From the NCBI RefSeq assembly GCF_001263205.1, contig NZ_CP012333.1, forward strand, positions 1 through 64,000: DNA of 64,000 bases, written 5' to 3'. The position numbers and the translations under genes are program-made. This DNA comes from Labilithrix luteola. GTDB lineage: Bacteria; Myxococcota_A; Polyangia; Polyangiales; Polyangiaceae. Below, piece by piece: positions 8,244-15,300 of the stretch (position 1 is its first letter; the number at the start of each line of letters is the position of its first letter). The notes under the pieces were generated by a model. The model was not told the DNA's origin. It worked only from the letters and a program-made list of their open reading frames with translations, and ran no database searches.

Positions 8244-9385
8244 GCGTTCGAATCGTCACAGCACGCGGCGGCAAGGGCTTCGAGTACGACATCCGGCTGG
8301 TGTGGCCGGAAGGTGGCCGGCTCCGAGAGCGCGGCAAGTGCACGCCTACCGGCAGGGATGATGCGAAGCGTTGGGCTACGGCCCGAGAGCGCGCCATCCT
8401 CGCCGCCGGCAAAGCAGCCTACGTGCCGCTCGCGCAGGCCGCGCGCGGGATTCATAAGGGCGTGCCTACGGTCGCGGAGTTCTGGCCCGTCGTTCTGAGC
8501 GGCTGGTATCTCGCGCAGCGCAAGAAGGCCTCCACGGTGGACGCTGCCGAGCGTATCTTCGAGCGGCGCATTCGCGATCGCTTCGGCGCGATGCGCCTCG
8601 ACGAGCTGACGGACGAGGGCATCGCCGCGCTCAAAGGCTCTATGGCTGACAAGGCGCCGGGGACGGTGAACAACGTCCTCTCCGTCCTGTCGCGCATCCT
8701 CAAGTTCGCGATCAAGCTCCGCAAAATCAAGTCGATGCCGTGTGAGATCGGCATTTTGAAGGTCCCCGAAAAGGAGCGCCCCTGGTACGAGCCGTCGACC
8801 TACGCGCGCCTCATCGAGGGTGCCAGGAAGACAGGTAATAACGAACTGCTGATCGTCCTCCTTGGAGGCTCGGCGGGACTTCGTAGTGGCGAGATTCAGG
8901 CGTTGCGATGGACCGATGTCGACCTCGAGCGTCGCCAGCTGACCATCTCCCGCGCGATCTGGCACGGCATCGAAGACACGCCTAAGGGCTGGCGCTCGCG
9001 CGTCGTGCCGCTCACCGAGGGCCTCATGGCGGCCCTGCGTGCGCAGCGCTCACGCACTGGCCTGCTCGAAAGGGTCGTCAGCGACGGCAGGGGCAACCAG
9101 CTCAACGCCGACATCATGCGCGCGGCGATGGCGCGTGTGCAGAAGCGCGCCGGCATGGAGCAGGACGGGAAGATCCACATTCTTCGGCACACGTTCTGCT
9201 CGCACCTTGCGATCTCTAACGTGCCTGCGAAGGCCATCCAGGAGCTCGCAGGCCACGCCGACCTGAAGACCACGCTCCGGTACATGCACCTCGCGCCAGG
9301 CAACAGGCAGGCGGCGGTGCATGCACTCGACAAGCTCATGGCGGAGGCGACGGCCCCGACGACGACGGGAAAGGCGGTGGCGTGA
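8240..9385 (+). CDS. int: Tyrosine recombinase / phage integrase
   Basis: A 381-residue protein. A core-binding helical domain lies at about residues 75-165 and the catalytic domain at 185-355. The catalytic set is complete: R215 (GLRSGE), H313-x-x-R316 (HILRHTF), H339 (AGHADLKTT) and nucleophile Y348 (RYMHL). The first 60 residues form an arm-binding-like domain. It would integrate the phage into the host chromosome, with direction set by the excisionase-like protein encoded just upstream. No attP can be proven here; see the 18-bp inverted repeat. Confidence 0.95.
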   Translation: MSVRIVTARGGKGFEYDIRLVWPEGGRLRERGKCTPTGRDDAKRWATARERAILAAGKAAYVPLAQAARGIHKGVPTVAEFWPVVLSGWYLAQRKKASTVDAAERIFERRIRDRFGAMRLDELTDEGIAALKGSMADKAPGTVNNVLSVLSRILKFAIKLRKIKSMPCEIGILKVPEKERPWYEPSTYARLIEGARKTGNNELLIVLLGGSAGLRSGEIQALRWTDVDLERRQLTISRAIWHGIEDTPKGWRSRVVPLTEGLMAALRAQRSRTGLLERVVSDGRGNQLNADIMRAAMARVQKRAGMEQDGKIHILRHTFCSHLAISNVPAKAIQELAGHADLKTTLRYMHLAPGNRQAAVHALDKLMAEATAPTTTGKAVA

Positions 9386-9432
9386 TGACCACGGATGCGA
9401 TGTCCGCGGAACAAAAGGAGATTGTGAAATGA
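9385..9432 (+). CDS. 15-codon coupling peptide between integrase and RNA ligase
   Basis: ATG overlaps the integrase stop (TGATG) and the TGA overlaps the RNA-ligase ATG (ATGA). The result is a 15-residue reading frame bridging the two genes and containing an AAAAGGAG ribosome-binding site for the ligase. It may only relay ribosomes; a functional peptide is not supported. Confidence 0.35.
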   Translation: MTTDAMSAEQKEIVK

Positions 9433-9980
9433 GCAACGTCCCGTTTATCGAGTTTCCGAAGATTCCCCGCCTCAAGCGAGACATCGTCATCACCGAGAAG
9501 ATCGACGGGACGAACGCGCAGATCGTCGTGCCCGAAGACGACGGCCCGCTGCTTGTCGGCTCCCGCAATCGGTGGATCACGCCGGAGAGCGACAACTACG
9601 GCTTTGCCCGCTGGGTGAAGGAGAACGAGGAGACCCTCCGCATGGGCCTCGGCCCCGGCCAGCACTTCGGCGAGTGGTGGGGCTCTGGCATCCAGCGCCG
9701 CTACGGCCTGACCGAGAAGCGTTTCTCGCTGTTCAACTCTGGTCGCTGGTCGAACGAGACGCCGGCCCTCTGCCACGTCGTGCCGGTTCTCTACGCTGGG
9801 CCTTGGGCGCAGGACGCGATCGACGCGACCCTCGAGAAGCTCCGTGGCGAGGGCAGCGTGGCGGCTCCTGGTTTCATGCAGCCGGAAGGTGTCGTCGTCT
9901 TCCATGCCGCTTCGCGCCAGCTCTTCAAGGTGCTGCTCGAGAACGACCACCTACCCAAGGCGAAAGCGAGCGCAGCGTGA
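9429..9980 (+). CDS. RNA ligase (Rnl2-like nucleotidyltransferase)
   Basis: A 183-residue protein. Motif I is EKIDGTN with nucleophile K24. Motif II-like GSRNRW, motif III-like FGEWWGSGI, motif IV EGVVVFH and motif V FKVLLEN follow in order. The start at 9429 is chosen for the strong AAAAGGAG site and ATGA coupling. Longer upstream frames run through the integrase gene. Family role: seal RNA nicks, in several phages to reverse host tRNA cleavage. Two phage tRNAs are encoded elsewhere in the genome. Shorter than T4 Rnl2, with no clear C-terminal domain. Confidence 0.88.
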   Translation: MSNVPFIEFPKIPRLKRDIVITEKIDGTNAQIVVPEDDGPLLVGSRNRWITPESDNYGFARWVKENEETLRMGLGPGQHFGEWWGSGIQRRYGLTEKRFSLFNSGRWSNETPALCHVVPVLYAGPWAQDAIDATLEKLRGEGSVAAPGFMQPEGVVVFHAASRQLFKVLLENDHLPKAKASAA

Positions 9981-10351
9981 AAGAGCAGCGGATGGCCGAG
10001 GCGCAGCGTTGGGACGCCCAGATTGTCGACGTCGACGAAGAAGAGATCGACAACGGCCCGGTCGTCACCGTGAAGTTCACCGCCTCCTTCGCAGAGGCAC
10101 GCAAGCTCGCCCGTCTCATGCTTGAGCGTGGCGACGACCTGATTGTGGAGGTTCGTCGAGCCGACGCCTGGAAGAGCGAGGATGACCTCCCGCTCCCTGA
10201 GGACGCGGCGATCAAGGCCGCCCACCCGGTTCGCTCCGACCGTCACGACCTGTACGCCGAGGCCATGCGCCTGGTCGGCGCTCGCTACTCGAAGCACGGG
10301 CTCGTCGCTCTCGTGAATTGGCTCCTTCATCGCATCGAGGCCGGCAAATGA
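9977..10351 (+). CDS. Hypothetical 124-residue protein
   Basis: GTG overlaps the RNA-ligase stop (GTGA); an in-frame ATG lies 15 bp on. The protein is acidic near the start (VDVDEEEIDNGPVVTV), with a helical middle and an end WLLHRIEAGK. No family is recognised. It is coupled to the next gene by ATGA. Confidence 0.6.
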   Translation: MKEQRMAEAQRWDAQIVDVDEEEIDNGPVVTVKFTASFAEARKLARLMLERGDDLIVEVRRADAWKSEDDLPLPEDAAIKAAHPVRSDRHDLYAEAMRLVGARYSKHGLVALVNWLLHRIEAGK

Positions 10352-10515
10352 ACTTCTGGACGTTTCTCGACCGGAACAGCGAAGGGCTCTTCTTCTTCGG
10401 TGTCATCGTCTTGTGCTTCGCGTTCGGCACGTGCGGCGATGGCCAAGGCTGTCGGCTCGGATGTCAGCCGAGCGTGTCGTTTCGAAGCTCGCCTACCGAC
10501 GGGGGTGCACCGTGA
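10348..10515 (+). CDS. 55-residue single-pass membrane protein
   Basis: Starts by ATGA overlap. A hydrophobic span at about residues 13-27 (GLFFFGVIVLCFAFG) is followed by a Cys-containing segment (CGDGQGCRLGC) and a polar tail. Function unknown. Confidence 0.5.
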   Translation: MNFWTFLDRNSEGLFFFGVIVLCFAFGTCGDGQGCRLGCQPSVSFRSSPTDGGAP

Positions 10516-10853
10516 AAGAGCAACGGAGGAGTGAGGCGCGACCCTGCAGGTTCTGCGGCGCCGAGATTCGCGGCTCGTTCCAGCAGTGCCCAAAGAACAA
10601 ACGGTTCCCGGCCGAGTTCGGGCCAAACTACTGCGAGACGGAGGAAGAGACCCAATGCGATTCATCCCATTCGACGTCGAGCCCCACTCTCACGACCTCA
10701 CCTGGTTCATTCGAGGCGGCAAGGGTCGACCCTGGGACGTCCACATCGCAGGCGAACATGTCGCCTCGTTCCGAGTCCGGCAGCACGCTCGCGAATTCAT
10801 CCGAGCAGCGAAGCCCGCAGACCACCGACGCTGCCAGTAAAGCTCCTCGCTAG
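10512..10853 (+). CDS. Zinc-ribbon protein with possible stop-loss tail
   Basis: GTG overlaps the previous stop (GTGA). Residues 10-25 form a Cys ribbon (CRFCGAEIRGSFQQCP). After about residue 47 the sequence turns into a low-complexity Ser/Thr/Pro tail that lies out of frame over the next gene. The genuine protein probably ended at the junction with that gene, where ATGC stands instead of the usual ATGA. Confidence 0.45.
   Translation: MKEQRRSEARPCRFCGAEIRGSFQQCPKNKRFPAEFGPNYCETEEETQCDSSHSTSSPTLTTSPGSFEAARVDPGTSTSQANMSPRSESGSTLANSSEQRSPQTTDAASKAPR
10655..10840 (+). CDS. Small hypothetical protein nested in the Zn-ribbon frame's 3' part
   Basis: A 61-residue protein starting MRFIPFDVEPHSHDLTWF, preceded by GAGGAAGAG. 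Its amino-acid composition is normal, unlike the overlapping frame, so this is probably the real coding frame from 10655 on. Function unknown. Confidence 0.5.
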   Translation: MRFIPFDVEPHSHDLTWFIRGGKGRPWDVHIAGEHVASFRVRQHAREFIRAAKPADHRRCQ

Positions 10854-10865
10854 GGAGAGGCGGAG

Positions 10866-11018
10866 GTGGGGGTCGAATGCTGGCTGTGTAACGGAACCGG
10901 GCGGGTAGTGATGAGGCTCGGTCAGAAGCACTGGTGGAAGCCTTGCCCCAACGGGCGCTGCATCCACGCTCGGAGAACGCAGCCATCAAGCGATGGGGAA
11001 TCACATGACGCGCGATGA
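10866..11018 (+). CDS. 50-residue zinc-finger miniprotein
   Basis: GTG start behind GGAGAGGCGGAG. Two Cys pairs, CWLCNGTG and PCPNGRC, resemble half of a DnaJ-type zinc centre. It overlaps the next gene. It is shorter than most annotated genes but fits the surrounding run of small Cys-rich proteins. Confidence 0.45.
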   Translation: MGVECWLCNGTGRVVMRLGQKHWWKPCPNGRCIHARRTQPSSDGESHDAR

Positions 11019-11622
11019 AGTGATCGAGAAGCTCTGCGGGATGATGGGGCGAGTCTGGTCCGAGATCGACCCGAACTCGAACGACCCTTGCGACTGCGTC
11101 TGCAGGAACAAGCAGATTTTCCCGTACCGAAACTCCGGCGAGGCGCTCGCTTTCATGCAGAAGGCAATCGACGAAGCGCTACGCGCTCGGCATCTGTCCG
11201 CGGATTCCGTGTCCGCCGCATGGGCACCGTCGAAGGGCGACCGTGTCCGCCTCGTGAAGAAGATCGCGTGCACTGCGCCGGTCGGCTCGGAGGGAGAGGT
11301 CACGATGGTTTGGGAGCCTACGACGAGCAACGGAATCTCTCGGCCGGCGGAATTCTGCGTCGATTGCGAAGGCTTCCCGCCCTTCGTCACGAATGCATCG
11401 AATCTGGCGCCAGCGCATAGGACAGAGACGGCACAGGTCGAATGCGAACCGACGCGCTGTGAGCACGACATGAACGAGCAGTGGAATGCAGCGCTTGAAG
11501 CGGCGGCATGCATCGCAGCGCGAAACGACAAGAGTGGGTGGGGCATCGCTCGCGAGATTCGAGAGCTGAAGATCACCACGCCGACCGGGTCCAACACCGA
11601 ACCGGAGAAGCGCGGAGTATGA
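11005..11622 (+). CDS. Hypothetical protein with a domain shared with the 12269 gene
   Basis: About 205 residues from the ATG at 11005 (MTRDEVIEKLCGMMG); an ATG at 10993 is an alternative. The first 60 residues are paralogous to the start of the protein at 12269: both have an E..I..[LV]CG..G.VW sequence, a DPN....DC.C motif and a SG.AL.....A...AL helix. The middle has a KOW-like hydrophobic stretch (KGDRVRLVKKI) and a CVDCEGFPPF Cys pair. Function unknown. Confidence 0.6.
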   Translation: MTRDEVIEKLCGMMGRVWSEIDPNSNDPCDCVCRNKQIFPYRNSGEALAFMQKAIDEALRARHLSADSVSAAWAPSKGDRVRLVKKIACTAPVGSEGEVTMVWEPTTSNGISRPAEFCVDCEGFPPFVTNASNLAPAHRTETAQVECEPTRCEHDMNEQWNAALEAAACIAARNDKSGWGIAREIRELKITTPTGSNTEPEKRGV

Positions 11623-11843
11623 GCGTCCCCACGATCCAATTCCCAGTGGCCTTCGACCAGATCCCGGCCGAGGTGAAGAAGCTCACCGACTGCATCCGAT
11701 CGGCGAATGCCGACATCGAGATCGCGCGAACGATGCTCACGATGGTTCGCAAGGGCTGCAAGCACGAGAACGCGAAGCGCGGCTACAACGACCGGGACGG
11801 CTCTTGGATGAATCCGTGCCCCCACTGCGGAGCGAGCGAATGA
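11619..11843 (+). CDS. Small protein with C-terminal zinc ribbon
   Basis: 74 residues, started by ATGA overlap. A helical part (FDQIPAEVKKLTDCIRSANA) is followed by CKHENAKR and NPCPHCGASE, a plausible split zinc ribbon. Function unknown. Confidence 0.55.
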   Translation: MSVPTIQFPVAFDQIPAEVKKLTDCIRSANADIEIARTMLTMVRKGCKHENAKRGYNDRDGSWMNPCPHCGASE

Positions 11844-12031
11844 GGTGCGTCGTCTGCCTGGAAAGAGAGCGAGACGGGCTGATGCTCTGCGGTCCGTGCG
11901 GTCGAAACTACGACCGTACCTACGAACGAAACGCGACGATGTTCGATGCGCTCTCGTGGGCCGCCAATCGGGCCCGCATGTTCGAGCGGCGTCGACGACC
12001 CACGCCGAAGAGGTCCAACGAACATGGCTGA
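11840..12031 (+). CDS. Zinc-ribbon miniprotein
   Basis: 63 residues, started by ATGA overlap. MRCVVCLERERDGLMLCGPCG forms a CxxC/CxxC ribbon, followed by a basic helix ending RRRRPTPKRSNEHG. Nucleic-acid or protein binding is possible. Function unknown. Confidence 0.55.
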   Translation: MRCVVCLERERDGLMLCGPCGRNYDRTYERNATMFDALSWAANRARMFERRRRPTPKRSNEHG

Positions 12032-12269
12032 GAAGCGCTGGTATCGCGTGTCCGCCCAGGTCACCATCTCGTGCTTCACGGACGTCGAGGCGAGCGGACC
12101 GGAAGAAGCGGCGGAGCTGGCTGAGGAGCGGTCGATGCAGGGGCTCTGTCACCAGTGCTCAAGCGGAGACACTCGCACGCAGTGGAGCCTTTCGGGTGAG
12201 TTGGACGGGGAGCCTCAGGCTCTCGACGCAGAGCCGATTGCGGCTCCGAAAGGAAGGAGGCGATGGTGA
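12024..12269 (+). CDS. Hypothetical 81-residue protein
   Basis: ATG lies inside the end of the preceding gene. The sequence WYRVSAQVTISCFTDVEA and ASGPEEAAELAEERS has a beta-beta-helix layout seen in many small phage proteins. It contains two Cys (CHQC). The TGA overlaps the next ATG (TGATG). Confidence 0.55.
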   Translation: MAEKRWYRVSAQVTISCFTDVEASGPEEAAELAEERSMQGLCHQCSSGDTRTQWSLSGELDGEPQALDAEPIAAPKGRRRW

Positions 12270-13228
12270 TGAGCAACGGAGAATCGAAACCGGTGTGCCC
12301 ACCCAAGGCGCGGAGCATCACGTGGCCGGCGGCCGGCAGCGTGACGAAGGAGGAGACGATCGCGCGTGTGTGCGGGCTCCTCGGCGCGGTGTGGGAACAC
12401 TTCGACCCAAACGCGCATGAGCCCAACGACTGCTTTTGCGGGCACAACGATTCCGGACTGCGTTTCCAGTCGTCCGGTCAGGCCCTTGCGTGGGTCGAGT
12501 CGGTCGTGGCTGATGCGCTTCGCAGTGGGGAGGCGTCACCGAAGCCGTGTCATGACGGAAGGCACCGCCCAGAAGGCGGCGGCCTTGGCTGGTGTGAGGA
12601 CTGCACCGCCGACCTGGCGCCGCTGCTCCGGCACGAGAGCGATCGGGATGCCGAAGACCTCCCGGGTGAGGCGATCTCGCCCGAGACCATCGCCGCGCTG
12701 GCAGCGGTGTCAGCGGATAGCGACGAGTCGTGCGACTTGGTTCAGGGGTCGAGCGAGTGGGCTCCTATTCCTCGGAAGTCCTTCTCTCTGTCGGATTGCC
12801 GCCGGTGTGGCCAATTCCGAGAGTACGACCACGAGACTCGATGCACGGCGGCGACCGAAGAGGAGCGTCAGAAGGCTCGCGAGCTTCGCGCCGAAGAGTC
12901 TGCCCCCACAAGGGTCTCGCGCAATGGGGAGGTTCGCCCGGAGGCGTGGGACTGCGATGTCTGCGGCTGGCGAGTTTGCGCGGATGCCAAGCACTCGTGC
13001 GGTGGTCCCAAAGTGCAGTGCCGAGAGAGGGCACTGCACCGGCCGACTGTTGAAGCCTGCATCGCAGCCGCACAGGTCGGCCTGGACGAACTGCGGGCGC
13101 AGCGCGCCAGGACCATCGGACGCAATTCGGCGCTCTTGGGCGAGCAGGAGTCGGGCGGGCTGCGCGTAATTCGAAAGCTTGAGGCGTTGCTGCACAAGTC
13201 CAATTCGCAGGAAGGGAGCAACGGATAA
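12269..13228 (+). CDS. Multi-zinc-ribbon protein, paralogous N-terminus to the 11005 gene
   Basis: About 319 residues from the TGATG start (MSNGESKPVCPPK). The N-terminal 75 residues repeat the domain of the 11005 protein. Three Cys centres follow: PCHDGRH with WCEDC, DCRRCGQF with ETRC, and WDCDVCGWRVC with HSC. Several ribbons in tandem suggest interaction with nucleic acid or with a host protein machine (inference). Confidence 0.6.
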   Translation: MSNGESKPVCPPKARSITWPAAGSVTKEETIARVCGLLGAVWEHFDPNAHEPNDCFCGHNDSGLRFQSSGQALAWVESVVADALRSGEASPKPCHDGRHRPEGGGLGWCEDCTADLAPLLRHESDRDAEDLPGEAISPETIAALAAVSADSDESCDLVQGSSEWAPIPRKSFSLSDCRRCGQFREYDHETRCTAATEEERQKARELRAEESAPTRVSRNGEVRPEAWDCDVCGWRVCADAKHSCGGPKVQCRERALHRPTVEACIAAAQVGLDELRAQRARTIGRNSALLGEQESGGLRVIRKLEALLHKSNSQEGSNG

Positions 13229-13599
13229 TGGGTGTCAGCTTCTACGTCTGCACCAGGTGCGAGCGAACGTACCCGGACTGCAGTTCGACACGCGAGGATT
13301 GTGACGAAGACCGGGGCGGATGTGGCGCCGGCTATTGCTCCAAGAAGTGCGCCGAGCTGCAGCGCCCAGGGCACGACGAGGTGCCGACTTGGGGCGACAT
13401 CGAGGAGATGCCTCGGGAGGAGTTTGAGGCGCTCGAACTTACCTGCGTCAATTGCCGTGGCGAGAATGCCAGCGACGAGAACTTGCTCGCATTCATGCTC
13501 AAACGACACGGCGTGACGCGGAAGCAGGTTGCCGCCGAGTACATGGCCAGCAGGCAAAGCGGGACGGACGTACAGTCCGATGCGGAAGGGGTGAAGTGA
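13228..13599 (+). CDS. Cys-rich hypothetical protein
   Basis: 123 residues. Ten Cys occur in the first 77 residues (FYVCTRCERTYPDC, GGCGAGYCSKKC, LTCVNCRG), which looks like two zinc knuckles, the first FYVE/RING-like in spacing. The C-terminal helix is LLAFMLKRHGVTRKQVAAEY. Function unknown. Confidence 0.55.
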   Translation: MGVSFYVCTRCERTYPDCSSTREDCDEDRGGCGAGYCSKKCAELQRPGHDEVPTWGDIEEMPREEFEALELTCVNCRGENASDENLLAFMLKRHGVTRKQVAAEYMASRQSGTDVQSDAEGVK

Positions 13600-13799
13600 T
13601 GTCAGAGCGTGGAGATTTTGAGCCTCAAGGCTACGTCGCTGTCTGCCGCTTCTGCGGGCGGGTTGCCGAAGGAACCGCGTCGTTCGCACTCGAGCACTAC
13701 CGCGCATGCGTCGCGCCTCGCGAGGAGGCCAAGCGCATCTTCGGCAACGAGCAGCACGCACTACTGCGGCTCGCTTCGGACAGGAGCCAACCGCAATGA
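13599..13799 (+). CDS. C2HC zinc-finger miniprotein
   Basis: 66 residues, started by TGATG overlap. CRFCGRVAEGTASFALEH with a following YRAC gives a CxxC...H...C finger, followed by a helical tail. Function unknown. Confidence 0.5.
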   Translation: MSERGDFEPQGYVAVCRFCGRVAEGTASFALEHYRACVAPREEAKRIFGNEQHALLRLASDRSQPQ

Positions 13800-13984
13800 C
13801 GGCGAACGAGAAGAAGGCTTTTCTACTCGCCCATGGCTGGACCTTCGAAATGTGGTCCGGCGCTCGAATGTGGACCGACCCGGAGGATCCGACCGGCGCG
13901 ATCTGGGGCACTGGCGCGGCCTACGAGAGAGCAAGTAGGCGACACCCCGCGGATTCGGGCAGCGAGGAGGAACGCGGTGGCTGA
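13796..13984 (+). CDS. Hypothetical 62-residue protein
   Basis: Started by ATGA overlap. MTANEKKAFLLAHGWTFEMW and WTDPEDPTGAIWGTGAAYE is a phage-type small domain. It overlaps the start of the HNH gene. Function unknown. Confidence 0.5.
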   Translation: MTANEKKAFLLAHGWTFEMWSGARMWTDPEDPTGAIWGTGAAYERASRRHPADSGSEEERGG

Positions 13985-14648
13985 CTCGCTGTTCATCTCG
14001 ACGATGGCGTTCGTCGATACGTCGGGCGGACCGCTCGCCTGTCACCCCTGGCTTGCGAAAGTCTGGAAGGGGAAGCCCTTCATCTACATCGGCACTCGCC
14101 AGTACTCGCCGCGCCGCGTCCTCTTCCAGGCGTTCTCCGGCCTCCAGCTTCCACGGGAGCATCGCGTTCTCGACACGTGTGGGAACGGCATCTGCTGCAA
14201 CCCTCGGCACCTTTACGGCGGGTCTCCAGCCCAGCATGTGGTCCAGCTCCGCGATACCAGCGGTGGTCCTGACGCTTGCTGGCCGTTCATGGGCTTTCGG
14301 TTCAAGGGCTACGGTCGCATGCAGGGCGGCAAGCGCGGTGCGCCGATGATGTTTGCTCACCGCATCGCGTACGAGCTGGCCAATGGCCCGATCCCGGAGG
14401 GCGACGGGGAATGGTGCGTCTGTCACACGTGCGACAACCCTCCGTGCTGCAACCCCAAGCACCTCTTCCTCGGCCGCGACGCGGACAACATCGCCGACTG
14501 CATCGCTAAGGGGCGCAACTCGAAGGGCGACCGGCACCGCCAGGCGATGCGACTGGCGAAAGCGAAACGCCAAGAGCAACGGACAATCGAAAGTTGCTCG
14601 GGGCAGACATCCGCAGGTGATCGGGCGCCTGGTAAGGTGTTGCCATGA
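13977..14648 (+). CDS. Tandem-HNH endonuclease-like protein
   Basis: 223 residues from a GTG behind GGAGGAACGC. The protein is an internal duplication. Each half has TSGGP..AC.P, a YGR/YSPRR-type strand, an AHRIAYE/RVLFQAF helix and a CCNP.HL..G motif. The C-terminal half keeps a full HNH-type site (CHTCDNPPCCNPKHL). In the N-terminal half the first His is replaced (LDTCGNGICCNPRHL), so it may only bind zinc or DNA. HNH proteins act as homing, packaging or repair nucleases; the role here is open. Confidence 0.8.
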   Translation: MADSLFISTMAFVDTSGGPLACHPWLAKVWKGKPFIYIGTRQYSPRRVLFQAFSGLQLPREHRVLDTCGNGICCNPRHLYGGSPAQHVVQLRDTSGGPDACWPFMGFRFKGYGRMQGGKRGAPMMFAHRIAYELANGPIPEGDGEWCVCHTCDNPPCCNPKHLFLGRDADNIADCIAKGRNSKGDRHRQAMRLAKAKRQEQRTIESCSGQTSAGDRAPGKVLP

Positions 14649-14941
14649 GCAGCAAGCGACGCATTGGGCCGGGCGACGTGGTTCTATTTGAGCGCGGGAG
14701 CATGGCAGGCACGCGTGCTCAGGTGATGGTCCTCCGAGCCGAGTGGAACTCTCGTTCGAGCGCGAGCCAGGTGACGGTCACTCTCTGGCCACACAACGGG
14801 GAGTGGTTCGACATGTCCCTGGACACGCTCTCTTTGTGGGCCGTGTTCAGCGATGCCGAAGGCTCTGACGCGACGATCCGTCCTGACCTTTGGGGTTCAA
14901 CGGATACGTCCGGCGTAACCCCAGACAGGAGCAATGGATGA
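14645..14941 (+). CDS. Hypothetical 98-residue protein, last gene of the rightward operon
   Basis: Started by ATGA overlap with the HNH gene. A small beta-rich domain (GDVVLFERGSMAGTRAQVMV, then SQVTVTLWPHNGEW). Its stop is followed at once by a GC-rich hairpin. Function unknown. Confidence 0.55.
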   Translation: MSSKRRIGPGDVVLFERGSMAGTRAQVMVLRAEWNSRSSASQVTVTLWPHNGEWFDMSLDTLSLWAVFSDAEGSDATIRPDLWGSTDTSGVTPDRSNG

Positions 14942-14942
14942 A

Positions 14943-14968
14943 AGCCCCGGCTTCCTGCGTCCGGGGCT
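14943..14968 (+). terminator. Hairpin terminator at the end of the rightward operon
   Basis: AGCCCCGG and CCGGGGCT form an 8-bp perfect stem with a 10-nt loop two bases after the stop codon. The following T-tract is weak (CATT). Confidence 0.6.
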
Positions 14969-15300
14969 CATTGGGGACTCGCGGCTTGACTGCCCCGCCT
15001 TCAAGCCCTAAAACAACGGTGTTCTGAGGCTCGAAGGCCGGTAGCCGAAGTTTCTCTCACCCGTGGCGTTACCTAGCAAATAACCCGAGGAAATGCGTTT
15101 CTTTCGGCAAACCGGCCTGAAAGCTCCCGAAACTGGTCCCCTGGAGTCTACCAGAATCCGCCCCAATCACCCCTCGTCGGGGCGCACGGAGGGCGCAAGC
15201 CCGAAGGCGTAGTGCTGGCCTGACCTAGTGCTATTCTACCGAGAGACTCGCCGTCGTTCGACCACCCACGCAACCCCAACTCACACAAGGGAATCACGTC
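14969..15300. other. Non-coding gap with inverted repeat, hairpins and moron promoter
   Basis: No credible gene is seen. The gap contains the 18-bp repeat at 15060-15077, several short hairpins (for example GGCTTGA/TCAAGCC near 14985-15010) and an extended -10 box (TGCTATTCT, 15229-15237) without a clear -35. CTCACAC lies at 15280-15286, followed by AAGGGA and the ATG at 15301. It separates the rightward operon from an independently expressed lipoprotein gene. Confidence 0.6.
15060..15077. repeat. 18-bp inverted repeat, copy B
   Basis: CCCGTGGCGTTACCTAGC is the exact reverse complement of 8207-8224 at the excisionase/integrase junction. It is in non-coding DNA about 6.9 kb from the other copy. 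Confidence 0.8.

Larger units (their letters stand above)
1..10204. repeat. Left copy of the 10.2-kb segment recurring at 53796-64000
   Basis: Base 1 corresponds to base 53796 and base 10204 to base 64000. The gene set, order and translations are the same in both copies. The offset is 53795 up to about 7652 and 53796 afterwards, because a CC run at 7653-7654 is CCC at 61448-61450. The repeat ends are set by the window edges, not by a biological boundary, so this reads as wrap-around of a roughly 53.8-kb circular or concatemeric genome. Confidence 0.97.

Noticed and set aside
9385..9432. Regulatory leader peptide before RNA ligase
   Set aside because: The 15 codons have no stalling or codon-run feature; it is most simply a ribosome relay between coupled genes.
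1..10204. Long terminal repeat of about 10 kb as in T5-like phages
   Set aside because: The repeat length equals the distance from the wrap point to the window edge and its ends fall inside genes at arbitrary positions, so it shows only that the window exceeds one genome unit.
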